Of a stretch of DNA of 33,869 nucleotides, positions 25,869 through 33,869 are shown piece after piece. The position numbers were made by a program, and so were the translations under genes. Source of the DNA: Elusimicrobiota bacterium (GTDB lineage Bacteria; CAYTYR01; UBA6262); NCBI GenBank assembly GCA_016218565.1, contig JACRDM010000135.1, forward strand, positions 1 to 33,869. Direction: 5' to 3'. How positions within the stretch are numbered: position 1 is the stretch's first letter; the number at the start of each line of letters is the position of its first letter. The notes beneath the pieces were generated by a model. It saw only the letters and a program-made list of their open reading frames with translations, did not search any database and had not been told where the DNA came from.

Positions 25869-26981
25869 TCACTTGATAAACATCGCATCGCCGTAGGAGA
25901 AAAAGCGGTATTTCTCCGCGATCGCCACTTCATAAGCTTTCCTGATGGTTTCCCTGCCGGCAAAGGCCGAGACCAGCATCAACAGGGTTGACTTTGGCAG
26001 ATGAAAATTAGTAATAAGCTTCTTCACTATCTTAAACTCATATCCCGGATAAATAAAAATATCTGTACCGGCATTTCCCGCCTTCACTAACCACTGCCCC
26101 TCCTGCGCCAAGGCTTCGGAGGGCAAGCATCTGCTTTTTCTATCAACTATCAACAATGAACTATCAACATTTTTTACAGCGGCGCTTTCAATCGCCCTAA
26201 CCGCTGTCGTCCCCACTGACACTATATTCTTACCCTCTTTAATAGCCTGATTGATTTCCCTGGCTGAATCTTCCGATATCTCGTAAAATTCAGTTTCCAT
26301 TTTGTGCTTAGTAATATCTTCTTCCCTCACCGGAGAAAAAGTTCCCATCCCGACATAAAGGGTGAGGGGAATGATCTTTATCCCTTTAGCTTTGATCGCC
26401 TCAAGCAAGGCCGGGGTGAAATGCAGTCCGGCAGTCGGAGCGGCTACTGCCCCTTCTTTCTGCGCGTAGATGGTCTGATACCTGTCTTTATCCTCTTCTT
26501 CGGCTAAACGTTTTATGTATGGCGGCAAAGGCATTCTGCCTATTCTGGTCAGTACTTTTTCAAAATCCGGTGTATTGAAAGACAGGATCACCTTGCCTTC
26601 CGGGCCTTTTTCCTTGATCTCCGCCTCTAAGTTTTCATCTTTAAAGTAAACCCTGTCTTTGGGTTTGAACTTACGCGCGTCTGTGATCAAGGCTTCCCAG
26701 ATACGGGCATTAGCGCCTATTTTTCTGAGCAGCAGTATCTCTACTTTGCCACCGGTTTTTTTCTGCGCGAACAGCCGCGCCGGAATTACTTTGGCATTGT
26801 TAATGACCAAGACATCTTCTGGCGTAAGATAATCTATTATCTTTGAAAAATTACTATATTCAATTTTTTTGGATTTTTTATCTAAGATAAGCAGCCTGGA
26901 ATGGTCTCGTTCTTTAACCGGAGTCTGGGCAATGAGTTCCGGCGAAAGATTGTAATCAAAGTCCGATAATCGCAAAATCAT
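25869..26981 (-). CDS. queA: S-adenosylmethionine:tRNA ribosyltransferase-isomerase; start at M8 of the listed ORF
   Basis: LSDFDYNLSPELIAQTPVKERDHSRLL, VINNAKVIPARLF, GAVAAPTAGLHFT, FIYPGYEFKIVKKLITNFHLPKSTLLMLVSAFAG. Confidence 0.96.
   Translation of the reverse strand: MILRLSDFDYNLSPELIAQTPVKERDHSRLLILDKKSKKIEYSNFSKIIDYLTPEDVLVINNAKVIPARLFAQKKTGGKVEILLLRKIGANARIWEALITDARKFKPKDRVYFKDENLEAEIKEKGPEGKVILSFNTPDFEKVLTRIGRMPLPPYIKRLAEEEDKDRYQTIYAQKEGAVAAPTAGLHFTPALLEAIKAKGIKIIPLTLYVGMGTFSPVREEDITKHKMETEFYEISEDSAREINQAIKEGKNIVSVGTTAVRAIESAAVKNVDSSLLIVDRKSRCLPSEALAQEGQWLVKAGNAGTDIFIYPGYEFKIVKKLITNFHLPKSTLLMLVSAFAGRETIRKAYEVAIAEKYRFFSYGDAMFIK
26095..26168. repeat. Repeat cluster inside queA: palindrome TGCCCCTCC...GGAGGGCA (26095-26125) plus heptads tatcaac-tatcaac-aatgaac-tatcaac (26141-26168)
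   Basis: Direct reading; encodes VDSSLLIVDRKSRCLPSEALAQEGQW. Confidence 0.85.
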
Positions 26982-27053
26982 AAAAATAAAAGGGGGGCAC
27001 ACCCAGGACCTTTCTTGGATTCTGTAAACCGAGGTATAAGAAAAACTGGGTGA

Positions 27054-28175
27054 CTAATTAGCCCACTGTGACAGTTCCGTACCCGGGTAATAAAATTTGA
27101 GGATTTGCTTATAGTCGTAGCCTTTTTCCGCCATGCCCTTAGCGCCTTCCTGGCACAAACCCACACCGTGTCCCCAGCCAGCGCCTTCAAAAATATACGC
27201 GTCCTTATCTTTTTTGATCTTGAACCTAGCGCTGCGGATGACATCCGACCCGAGTAAAAGACGGAATTTATTGGCTTTCAGCAGGACTTTCCCATCTTTA
27301 TGGGTAACTTTTATTTCTATTGCCCGGCCAGATGAACTCTGATCATTGACTTTAATATTTTTAATTTTTCCAACCGGCAAACTGTTAGCAGTAAGTATCG
27401 ATTCAATTTTTGTCCGTTCAAACTTGGCAGACCAGCTATAACGCGGAGCTTTTTTGCAGAAATTGCATTTCTTTATCTGCAGGTATTTTACCTTGTTTAC
27501 CCCTTCCCAGACATTACGGGGGTCCTCGGTATAACCACCGCAAAATCCATGATACGGGGTAGAGATCAGCTCTCCCTGATAGGTCAGGATCACCCCGGTA
27601 GTCGCATCTACCAGAGCCTTAGATACCGGATCTTCACTTTCCAGCCCGCCATACACCTGGCAACAAGTGGTATTGCACACATCATAACCTTCCTTAGCGT
27701 GTTTGGCGAAATTTTTCAGAGCATAGGTCCGGGCCGCGACAATTTGAGCCTTTACTGCTTCTTCTGGCCACTTGGGAAAGATCTCATGCTTGATAATACC
27801 GTATACATACTCATCCAACGGCAGGATTTCTACTATGGTAAAGAATTGCGGGGCGTTGTTGATTATTTCCAATGTGCCGCGATATTTCCGCCCATTGACG
27901 GTCATGCGGTTATCTTCGGTACGCAGAGCAACCCTGTCACTAATGACCTTTTTGGTATCCACATACAAGCTTTTATCTTTTATTTTGATAATAATAGGAT
28001 GGTTATATAAACCTGTGTTATCAGTTTTGGAAAAGCTTACTTCGAAAACGTTCTGTGCTCCGACAGTGGCTTCGGTCACATTGCGGAGGATCCCCACGTG
28101 AATGATCGGCTGAGCCGCCACAGCCAGGGTTGTGGTGAATATTAAAAACAAAAAAAACAACATTATTCTTTTCAA
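27054..28175 (-). CDS. SpoIID/LytB-domain secreted protein
   Basis: LPLDEYVYGIIKHEIFPKWPEEAVKAQIVAARTYAL, TTCCQVYGG, GFCGGYTEDPRNVW, GWGHGVGLCQEGAKGMAEKG. Confidence 0.92.
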   Translation of the reverse strand: MKRIMLFFLFLIFTTTLAVAAQPIIHVGILRNVTEATVGAQNVFEVSFSKTDNTGLYNHPIIIKIKDKSLYVDTKKVISDRVALRTEDNRMTVNGRKYRGTLEIINNAPQFFTIVEILPLDEYVYGIIKHEIFPKWPEEAVKAQIVAARTYALKNFAKHAKEGYDVCNTTCCQVYGGLESEDPVSKALVDATTGVILTYQGELISTPYHGFCGGYTEDPRNVWEGVNKVKYLQIKKCNFCKKAPRYSWSAKFERTKIESILTANSLPVGKIKNIKVNDQSSSGRAIEIKVTHKDGKVLLKANKFRLLLGSDVIRSARFKIKKDKDAYIFEGAGWGHGVGLCQEGAKGMAEKGYDYKQILKFYYPGTELSQWAN

Positions 28176-28216
28176 TTTACTCTACCCCTTTATCTCTTTA
28201 CCACTCTACCACTGTT

Positions 28217-29239
28217 TTATAACAGCTCTTCTTGTTGGCCTATTGCTTTGGGAATAATATTCAAATGCTGGTAAGTATTGTCAGTTACCATCCGGCCGCG
28301 CGCAGTGCGCGACAAAAAACCTGCCTGTATCAAAAATGGCTCATAAACATCAGTGATCGTATCTACTTCTTCATTTACGGCAATGGCAATGGTTTCTATC
28401 CCCACTGGCCCACCGGCAAATTTACTAATGATAGTTTCCAGTATCCGCCGGTCCATTTCATCCAATCCTGCGCCGTCGATGGATAGCATATCCAGCGCTC
28501 TATTGGCGATATCTTCAGTAATAATACCCTGCCCCTTGACCTGGGCAAAGTCACGCACCCGCTTGAGTAACCGGTTGATTATCCTGGGAGTCCCGCGCGA
28601 ACGTTTAGCCATTTCTACGGCTCCAGCCCGGTCAATAGCAATGCTTAATATTTTAGCGGAACGGAAGACTATTGTTTCCAGCTCGGCCAAGGTATAAAAA
28701 TTCAAATGTCCGACAATGCCGAACCGGTCACGCAACGGACTGGTCAGCAATCCTGCTCTAGTAGTCGCCCCAATCAAGGTAAAATGCGGTAAATCCAGTT
28801 TGATGGAACGCGCGCTTGGACCCTCGCCAATAATGATATCCAATTTAAAATCTTCCATCGCCGGATATAAAGCCTCTTCCACCAGGCGGTTCAGCCGATG
28901 GATTTCGTCTATAAAAAAAACATCGCCGTCTTTCAAATCAGTCAGCAGCGCCGCTAAGTCGCCAACCCGTTCCAGTACCGGCCCGCTGGTCGCGCGAATA
29001 CCCATATTCATTTCATTGGCAATGATATGTGAAAGCGTGGTTTTGCCCAGTCCGGGGGGACTATAAAACAAACAATGGTCCAGTGGTTCTTTACGTTGCT
29101 TGGCGGCAGCTATAAAGATCCGCAGGTTCTCTTTTAATTTATTCTGGCCGATAAATTCACCTAATTTTTGCGGGCGCAGGGTGACGTCTAATCTTAGATC
29201 TTCGTTGTTATTTTCCGGTGAAATCACTTTTTCCGGCAC
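28217..29239 (-). CDS. ruvB: Holliday junction helicase RuvB
   Basis: [59 protein letters not shown]. Confidence 0.97.
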   Translation of the reverse strand: MPEKVISPENNNEDLRLDVTLRPQKLGEFIGQNKLKENLRIFIAAAKQRKEPLDHCLFYSPPGLGKTTLSHIIANEMNMGIRATSGPVLERVGDLAALLTDLKDGDVFFIDEIHRLNRLVEEALYPAMEDFKLDIIIGEGPSARSIKLDLPHFTLIGATTRAGLLTSPLRDRFGIVGHLNFYTLAELETIVFRSAKILSIAIDRAGAVEMAKRSRGTPRIINRLLKRVRDFAQVKGQGIITEDIANRALDMLSIDGAGLDEMDRRILETIISKFAGGPVGIETIAIAVNEEVDTITDVYEPFLIQAGFLSRTARGRMVTDNTYQHLNIIPKAIGQQEELL

Positions 29240-29240
29240 A

Positions 29241-29852
29241 CTATCCCCGCATTAATTTTAATGAGTGCTTGATCAAATCCGCTACCTGCAAGTCAGGTTT
29301 TTCCTGCGCGGCTCGCTCTACTGCTTCCCGCGCTTTACCCTGGGAAAATCCCATAGCCATCAACCCGGCTACGGCATCATTGATTTCCTGTATATTCTGC
29401 AGGTCTGCTCTTTCTTTTTCCGGGGAAGCGCCGCTGATCTGCCCGATCTTATCTTTCAACCCGAGGATGAGTTTATCAGCAGTTTTCCTGGTCAAGTCAA
29501 ATACGCCAACCAGGGTCTTTACATCCCGTTCCCGGATCGCTTTATTAAAGAGCAAGAAAGACTTGCTAACTTTGGATAATATTTCCAAAGCCCCCTTGGC
29601 TCCGATCTTGGAGATGCTTTTCAAGAGCAGAAAAACTTTTTTTTCTTCGGCAGTAAAAAACCCATATAAAGTAGTGCCAGACCCATACATGCCGGTAGAT
29701 TCACAGAGATAGAGCTTAACCGGCATATTCACTGCCGGCAATTTTTCAAAAGTGCTGGTCGGTATATTAACTTCGTAGCCAAGCCCGGCTGCTTCAATGA
29801 CTACTTTCTCAACATTCCTGGCAATAAGATTTCCATGGATATGATAGATCAT
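29241..29852 (-). CDS. ruvA: Holliday junction protein RuvA
   Basis: [44 protein letters not shown]. Confidence 0.95.
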   Translation of the reverse strand: MIYHIHGNLIARNVEKVVIEAAGLGYEVNIPTSTFEKLPAVNMPVKLYLCESTGMYGSGTTLYGFFTAEEKKVFLLLKSISKIGAKGALEILSKVSKSFLLFNKAIRERDVKTLVGVFDLTRKTADKLILGLKDKIGQISGASPEKERADLQNIQEINDAVAGLMAMGFSQGKAREAVERAAQEKPDLQVADLIKHSLKLMRG

Positions 29853-30347
29853 TTAAAGTCCTGTCTTCTGATGATATTTAGCATTGGAAATATGAGTAAA
29901 AGCCACGGCCAGCGCATCAGCCACATCATCCGGGTGGGGGATTTCTTTCAATCCTAACAGTACCTTGATCATTTTTTGCATTTGGGCTTTCTCTGCCCGG
30001 CCATAGCCGACCAAGGATTGTTTTACCTGCAAAGGAGTATATTCATATATTCCCAGTTTTTCTTCTATGGCCGTCAGCAGAATCACGCCACGGGCATGCC
30101 CTACGCTGATTGCGGTCTTGACATTCTTGGCAAAAAATAATTCCTCAACTGCCGCCACTTCCGGCTTAAATTGTTTTATGATCTGTTTTAGCTCCTGGTG
30201 GATAGTCTTCAATCTCTCCGGAAATGGTGTCTGGCTTTTAGTGATAATAGCTCCACATCCATCAACTATCAACTTGGAACTATCAACTGTTCTTATTACT
30301 CCCCACCCCGTCGTCGCCGTCCCCGGATCCACTCCCACGACTATCAT
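29853..30347 (-). CDS. ruvC: Holliday junction endonuclease RuvC
   Basis: VVGVDPGTATTGWGVI, AVEELFFAKNVKTAISVGHARGVILL, YTPLQVKQSLVGYGRAEKAQMQKM, HPDDVADALAVAFTH. Confidence 0.97.
   Translation of the reverse strand: MIVVGVDPGTATTGWGVIRTVDSSKLIVDGCGAIITKSQTPFPERLKTIHQELKQIIKQFKPEVAAVEELFFAKNVKTAISVGHARGVILLTAIEEKLGIYEYTPLQVKQSLVGYGRAEKAQMQKMIKVLLGLKEIPHPDDVADALAVAFTHISNAKYHQKTGL
30260..30287. repeat. Heptads catcaac-tatcaac-ttggaac-tatcaac inside ruvC
   Basis: Same 4-unit architecture as in queA. Confidence 0.75.
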
Positions 30348-30369
30348 TATTTCCTCTTTGGGCTTTTTC

Positions 30370-30390
30370 TATCAACTATCAACTATCAAC
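30370..30390. repeat. Heptad repeat (tatcaac)x3 between ruvC and yebC
   Basis: Three perfect units; shares ctttttctatcaactatcaac with the queA copy. Confidence 0.85.
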
Positions 30391-30394
30391 AGTT

Positions 30395-31150
30395 TTATAA
30401 GTTGCTGATCCGTTCCATTTCTTTCTTGGATATATCAACGTTGGAGTGAAGATTTTTCACATCATCATGCTCTTCCATCTCATCTACCAAAGCCATCATC
30501 TGTTCCGCTTCACGTCCGGTCAATTTAATATAAGTTTGGGGGATCAAAGTCACTTCAGCAAAAGTATAACCTACTTTCCTATCATCAAGCTTCTTTTTTA
30601 CTTCAGCAAAAGTTACCGTATCGGTGGTAATTTCATATATCTCTTCATCATCGCTGGCGATATCAGAGGCGCCTGCTTCCAGCGCGATATCCATTAATTC
30701 CTCTTCTTTATAATCTTTCTTCAGAACTTCGATCAAACCTTTCTTTTTAAACATCCAGCCTACACAGCCAGACTCACCCATATTACCGCCATGCTTCGAA
30801 AAAACCTTCCTGATCTCATTGGACGTGCGGTTCTTGTTCTCAGTAGTCACTTCGACAATGATCGCCACTCCGCCTGGACCATATCCTTCATACGTGCACT
30901 CTTCATAGATTACACCAGGCAATTCACCAGTCCCTCTCTGGATCGCTTTTTTGATATTATCCTGGGGCATATTAGCCGACTTGGCATCATCAACCGCCTT
31001 TCTTAAACTGGCGTTACCTGCCGGATCACCACCCCCGGCTTTTGCCGCCATGGTGAGCTCCCTTATAATCCGCGTAAAAACTTTGCCCTTCTTGGCATCA
31101 GTAGCAGCTTTTTTATGCTTGATGCTGGCCCATTTTGAATGACCTGACAT
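30395..31150 (-). CDS. yebC: YebC/PmpR-family regulatory protein; start at M24 of the listed ORF
   Basis: MSGHSKWASIKHKKAATDAKKGKVFTRIIRELTMAAKAGGGDPAGNASLRKAVDDAKSANMPQDNIKKAIQRG. Confidence 0.96.
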   Translation of the reverse strand: MSGHSKWASIKHKKAATDAKKGKVFTRIIRELTMAAKAGGGDPAGNASLRKAVDDAKSANMPQDNIKKAIQRGTGELPGVIYEECTYEGYGPGGVAIIVEVTTENKNRTSNEIRKVFSKHGGNMGESGCVGWMFKKKGLIEVLKKDYKEEELMDIALEAGASDIASDDEEIYEITTDTVTFAEVKKKLDDRKVGYTFAEVTLIPQTYIKLTGREAEQMMALVDEMEEHDDVKNLHSNVDISKKEMERISNL

Positions 31151-31167
31151 GGGTATTTCCTCCTTAA

Positions 31168-31252
31168 AAAAGATTACAGTGATAAGATCCAGATTACAGT
31201 GATAAAAGCATATAATCACTGATATCGCTTTAAAAAATCACTGTAATCATCT
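31168..31252. repeat. gattacagtgat repeats: two direct copies then inverted atcactgtaatc
   Basis: agattacagtgataagatccagattacagtgat ... aatcactgtaatc; shares the aatcactgtaatc motif with copy B. Confidence 0.7.
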
Positions 31253-31288
31253 TATAATTTTAGCATATTTACCTTATCCTTTAAAGCA

Positions 31289-31320
31289 AAATAGGAGACA
31301 CAATAATAGTACTCCTATTT
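31289..31320 (-). terminator. Hairpin AAATAGGAG...CTCCTATTT downstream of the 31347-32042 gene
   Basis: 9-bp perfect stem, 14-nt loop; weak T-rich tail on the minus strand. Confidence 0.4.
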
Positions 31321-31346
31321 CTTATAAATAGCTTATTAGCGATCAA

Positions 31347-32042
31347 TCAAAATTTTACCGTCAACAAAGGAATTCTGATCCCTACTTCTGGCTTTTCTTC
31401 CAGTTTGGAACGACTGAAATTATAAAACAAAATCGGCATTCCCACTGCTCCTGCTACCCCGCCAAGAAATAATAGAGCAGGATGATGCACCATATTGCGA
31501 GAAACAAACATTATTAGAGCAATATTGACCGCTTCGCCTAAATACGCCGCCCACATTTTTCCGTTTTCATCATGAGCATTGCCAGTCTTAGCCACTCCAT
31601 AAGGAACACCTAATACAAAACCCGCCGTATAAGCGATCGCCAGTAACATAGCAGCGCCTAAAAAAGCAAATACAGAACCCAGGGGGCCAAGAACCGCACA
31701 AAAGGCTAATAGCGTCGGCAACCAGACCCACCAGTAAATAATCAGCCCAACCGAACCAGTCATGCCCGCGCCATGTAATCCACCTCTTAAAGCTCCGCTT
31801 ATTTTGTTCTCATATTCCCATTGGACAAGACCTTTGCTCTTGCCAGATTTTTCCTTTATCGATCGGTCCTCTGTCTGCCAGCCCTCATTTTCAGAGGCTA
31901 CATCCTCCTCTATTTGAGACTCGGCAGTTATAGCTGACAATCTTCTCGTATTTTCCTTAGCCTCACTCACTCCGGCCGCAGACAAAACACTTGACCAAAA
32001 AATACCTCCTAAAAAGATAATGGTTACCCTTTTCACTCTCAT
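31347..32042 (-). CDS. Hypothetical membrane protein with signal peptide
   Basis: N-terminal hydrophobic segment; several TM segments, Gly-rich GALRGGLHGAGMTGSVG; RBS-like aggt upstream. Confidence 0.6.
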   Translation of the reverse strand: MRVKRVTIIFLGGIFWSSVLSAAGVSEAKENTRRLSAITAESQIEEDVASENEGWQTEDRSIKEKSGKSKGLVQWEYENKISGALRGGLHGAGMTGSVGLIIYWWVWLPTLLAFCAVLGPLGSVFAFLGAAMLLAIAYTAGFVLGVPYGVAKTGNAHDENGKMWAAYLGEAVNIALIMFVSRNMVHHPALLFLGGVAGAVGMPILFYNFSRSKLEEKPEVGIRIPLLTVKF

Positions 32043-32054
32043 TACCTCCCATTT

Positions 32055-33065
32055 CTACTTTTTTGCTAAAAATGATTTCCGGTCTTTTAGCAGATCTACC
32101 ACTCTATCGCCTCTCAGCGAATAAACATGAATATCCTGATAATTCAGCGCTGTTGGAACGTTAGCCAGTTGAAAAGAAGTGATAATTTCCCGATAATCTT
32201 CCGGCTGTAAATTTTGGCCTTTGGTATCGAGAGCGTATAAACGGTTATACATGTCAGGAGAAAGCCTGACTAATTTATTCTCTACCGGCTCTAGCTGACT
32301 GTTTTCAATTTTCCAGACATCTATGCCAAAATCCCTCTCGTCATATTTCTTGCCGCTATTATCCATAGCTATTACTACCGGCACGGTTTGAAATTCACTT
32401 TCCTTAGGCGCTTCTTTATCTTCCTGCTTTTTGATTTGCCTAACTATTTTACTGGCAATATAACTGCTGTAAGAATCTTTAACCTTATCATAAAATTCAT
32501 CCGTTCCCCGGTGATCAAAAGTACCGGCAAAAAAAGCTCCAGCGATTATATCCAGTCCGCCATAAGGCGGCAAAATCCAGCCACAGAGAGAGGTAGTAGC
32601 GCCTCTGGCAAAACTGGTATATCTGATTTCATACGTAGTATTAAAAGTAGCATTTTTTAATACTTTACCGTCTTTATCCAGTAGAGTAGATATAGTGGCA
32701 ATGTCTATATAATACTTATAGCCGGCCCAGGCATGCGCGAATAAAATAAACCCGGGGAAGGTTATAATAAAATTTTGCCCATCAGCTCTATACTTTGCTT
32801 TGCGCTCCAATTTCTGCGCGTAATCAACTTCTACACCGGAATTTGGTTGATAATTGAACTTGATCTCAGCAATATTTGGATCCATTTGTAGTTTATTAAC
32901 CACACTGCTGAGCAGATCATCATTAGTATTCAACACGCCAAGTTTTACTTGCTGCTTGAGTGTCGTAGTCTCTGGTTCAAAATCTCCTTCATTGGTGACT
33001 TTTAAAGCATACGTACAACCCAAAGTTAAAGATACCACAAGCAACGCCGCCAATATTTTTTTCAT
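32055..33065 (-). CDS. Putative lipoprotein
   Basis: MKKILAALLVVSLTLGCTYA lipobox (LTLGC). Confidence 0.7.
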   Translation of the reverse strand: MKKILAALLVVSLTLGCTYALKVTNEGDFEPETTTLKQQVKLGVLNTNDDLLSSVVNKLQMDPNIAEIKFNYQPNSGVEVDYAQKLERKAKYRADGQNFIITFPGFILFAHAWAGYKYYIDIATISTLLDKDGKVLKNATFNTTYEIRYTSFARGATTSLCGWILPPYGGLDIIAGAFFAGTFDHRGTDEFYDKVKDSYSSYIASKIVRQIKKQEDKEAPKESEFQTVPVVIAMDNSGKKYDERDFGIDVWKIENSQLEPVENKLVRLSPDMYNRLYALDTKGQNLQPEDYREIITSFQLANVPTALNYQDIHVYSLRGDRVVDLLKDRKSFLAKK

Positions 33066-33127
33066 GATCCTGATCTCTCCTCCCTTAAAGGTACTTTGAT
33101 TGATCTTTATGACCGAGGCAAAGGCTT

Positions 33128-33321
33128 ATATATCCGGGTCTTCCAGGTCAAGTATAGGATTGAAATGGGCGTTATTCCTATACTTTAAAGTAGTTTTTCC
33201 CGGGAAAATCAGCTTTAACCAGGGATGTTTTACCTGACTGTTTGGGGCCAGTAATGGTTATTACCGGATACTTTTTCGCCAGCCTTTTTAATTCACCAAT
33301 AATCGCTCGTTTTATTATCAT
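33128..33321 (-). pseudogene. Remnant of an AAA-type ATPase (DUF4143-family-like), disrupted by a short palindromic insertion
   Basis: MIIKRAIIGELKRLAKKYPVITITGPKQSGKTSLVKADFPGKNYFKV* (33178-33321), then LDLEDPDI in another frame; AAGTATAGGA (33150-33159)/TCCTATACTT (33176-33185) lie at the break. Confidence 0.65.
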
Positions 33322-33466
33322 ATAAACACTATACCACTAATCTGTACAATTTGCAAGTTGTATTTTAATATTGCACACATTATCATCATCTCAAAACTTC
33401 AATACTTTAATGAACGTCCGCCTTCTTCCTTCTCACAATCCGGCGACGGGTCGATCTATTTGCCCA

Positions 33467-33489
33467 TATCAACTTATCAACGTATCAAC
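33467..33489. repeat. Spaced heptads tatcaac-t-tatcaac-g-tatcaac
   Basis: Three exact units with 1-nt spacers. Confidence 0.65.
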
Positions 33490-33689
33490 TGTTTCTATTT
33501 ATTTCCCTCTTCCCGGTGTTTCTTATAGTCCCCAATTAACGGACAATTCTAAAGCTAAATGGTCTTCTGCGCATTTTTGTAATTTACAGTTGGAATTTGC
33601 CTATTTTCTGTTCCACGGACCCGGTATAAACAAGATATCCTTTTTATCGATTTGTCTCTGGAGTGCTCTAATCATTATATAATATATTT

Positions 33690-33869
33690 TTACGGGCAGA
33701 TCTTTGTAGGATAACCTTCCCGGGAGAGTTTATTTTCCAAAGTTAAAATTTCCTGGCGCAGGCGCAACTTACCGACCCTTACACGATAAGATGTCTTGCC
33801 TTTGAAATTTGCCTCTTCCATATAAGCAGGATAGCCCTCCCGGATTAATCTCTGCTTAAGATTATTGGC
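33690..33869 (-). CDS. C-terminus of a SPOR-domain protein (partial, runs off the window)
   Basis: Minus strand: ANNLKQRLIREGYPAYMEEANFKGKTSYRVRVGKLRLRQEILTLENKLSREGYPTKICP*; typical SPOR pattern, not in the ORF list. Confidence 0.8.
   Translation of the reverse strand, partial: ANNLKQRLIREGYPAYMEEANFKGKTSYRVRVGKLRLRQEILTLENKLSREGYPTKICP

Noticed and set aside
30370-30390. CRISPR-like array
   Set aside because: Units are 7 bp with no spacers; simple tandem repeat. No CRISPR array or cas gene was seen in the window.
31151-31219. N-terminal extension of YebC (MIICFYHCNLDLITVIFFKEEIP)
   Set aside because: Encoded by gattacagtgat repeats; canonical YebC begins MSGHSKW at 31150.
33371-33682. 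103-aa plus-strand ORF
   Set aside because: No recognisable motif and contains a TATCAAC repeat; the opposite strand shows decayed-looking coding fragments, so the region is probably noncoding or degenerate.

Overview
The window is a gene-dense bacterial chromosome segment, probably from an uncultured Gram-negative lineage. An Omnitrophota/Elusimicrobiota-like origin is only an impression from protein style. Nearly every CDS is on the minus strand. Read in minus-strand order from the right edge: SPOR-domain protein (partial), AAA-ATPase remnant, lipoprotein and membrane-protein genes, yebC-ruvC-ruvA-ruvB-spoIID-like-queA, then a ~10.7 kb accessory block, then tgt-yajC-HD-secD-secF, a split cobalamin methionine synthase (activation domain plus metH), a RAYT-type Y1 transposase with 26-bp perfect inverted repeats, an MNT/HEPN pair, metV-metF, an RseC-like gene and a PorV-like outer-membrane gene. 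On the left, rpmB (+) diverges from recG (-). The strongest observations are: (1) recG is interrupted by an in-frame TAA, with clear RecG homology continuing in the same frame to the window edge; (2) several families of short tandem or palindromic repeats sit both in intergenic junctions and in frame inside coding genes (two MetH inter-domain linkers, a QueA loop, RuvC); (3) a 159-bp near-palindrome abuts the queA stop codon; (4) accessory DNA separates queA from tgt and carries a tightly coupled four-gene operon of secreted proteins (YARHG-DUF3160, CapA-VCBS, M23, NlpC/CHAP-like), an L,D-transpeptidase/class A beta-lactamase-like pair, a RelE/Phd toxin-antitoxin pair and a PD-(D/E)XK-like protein; (5) an unannotated 20-aa membrane peptide on the opposite strand has a strong Shine-Dalgarno and a terminator-like leader.
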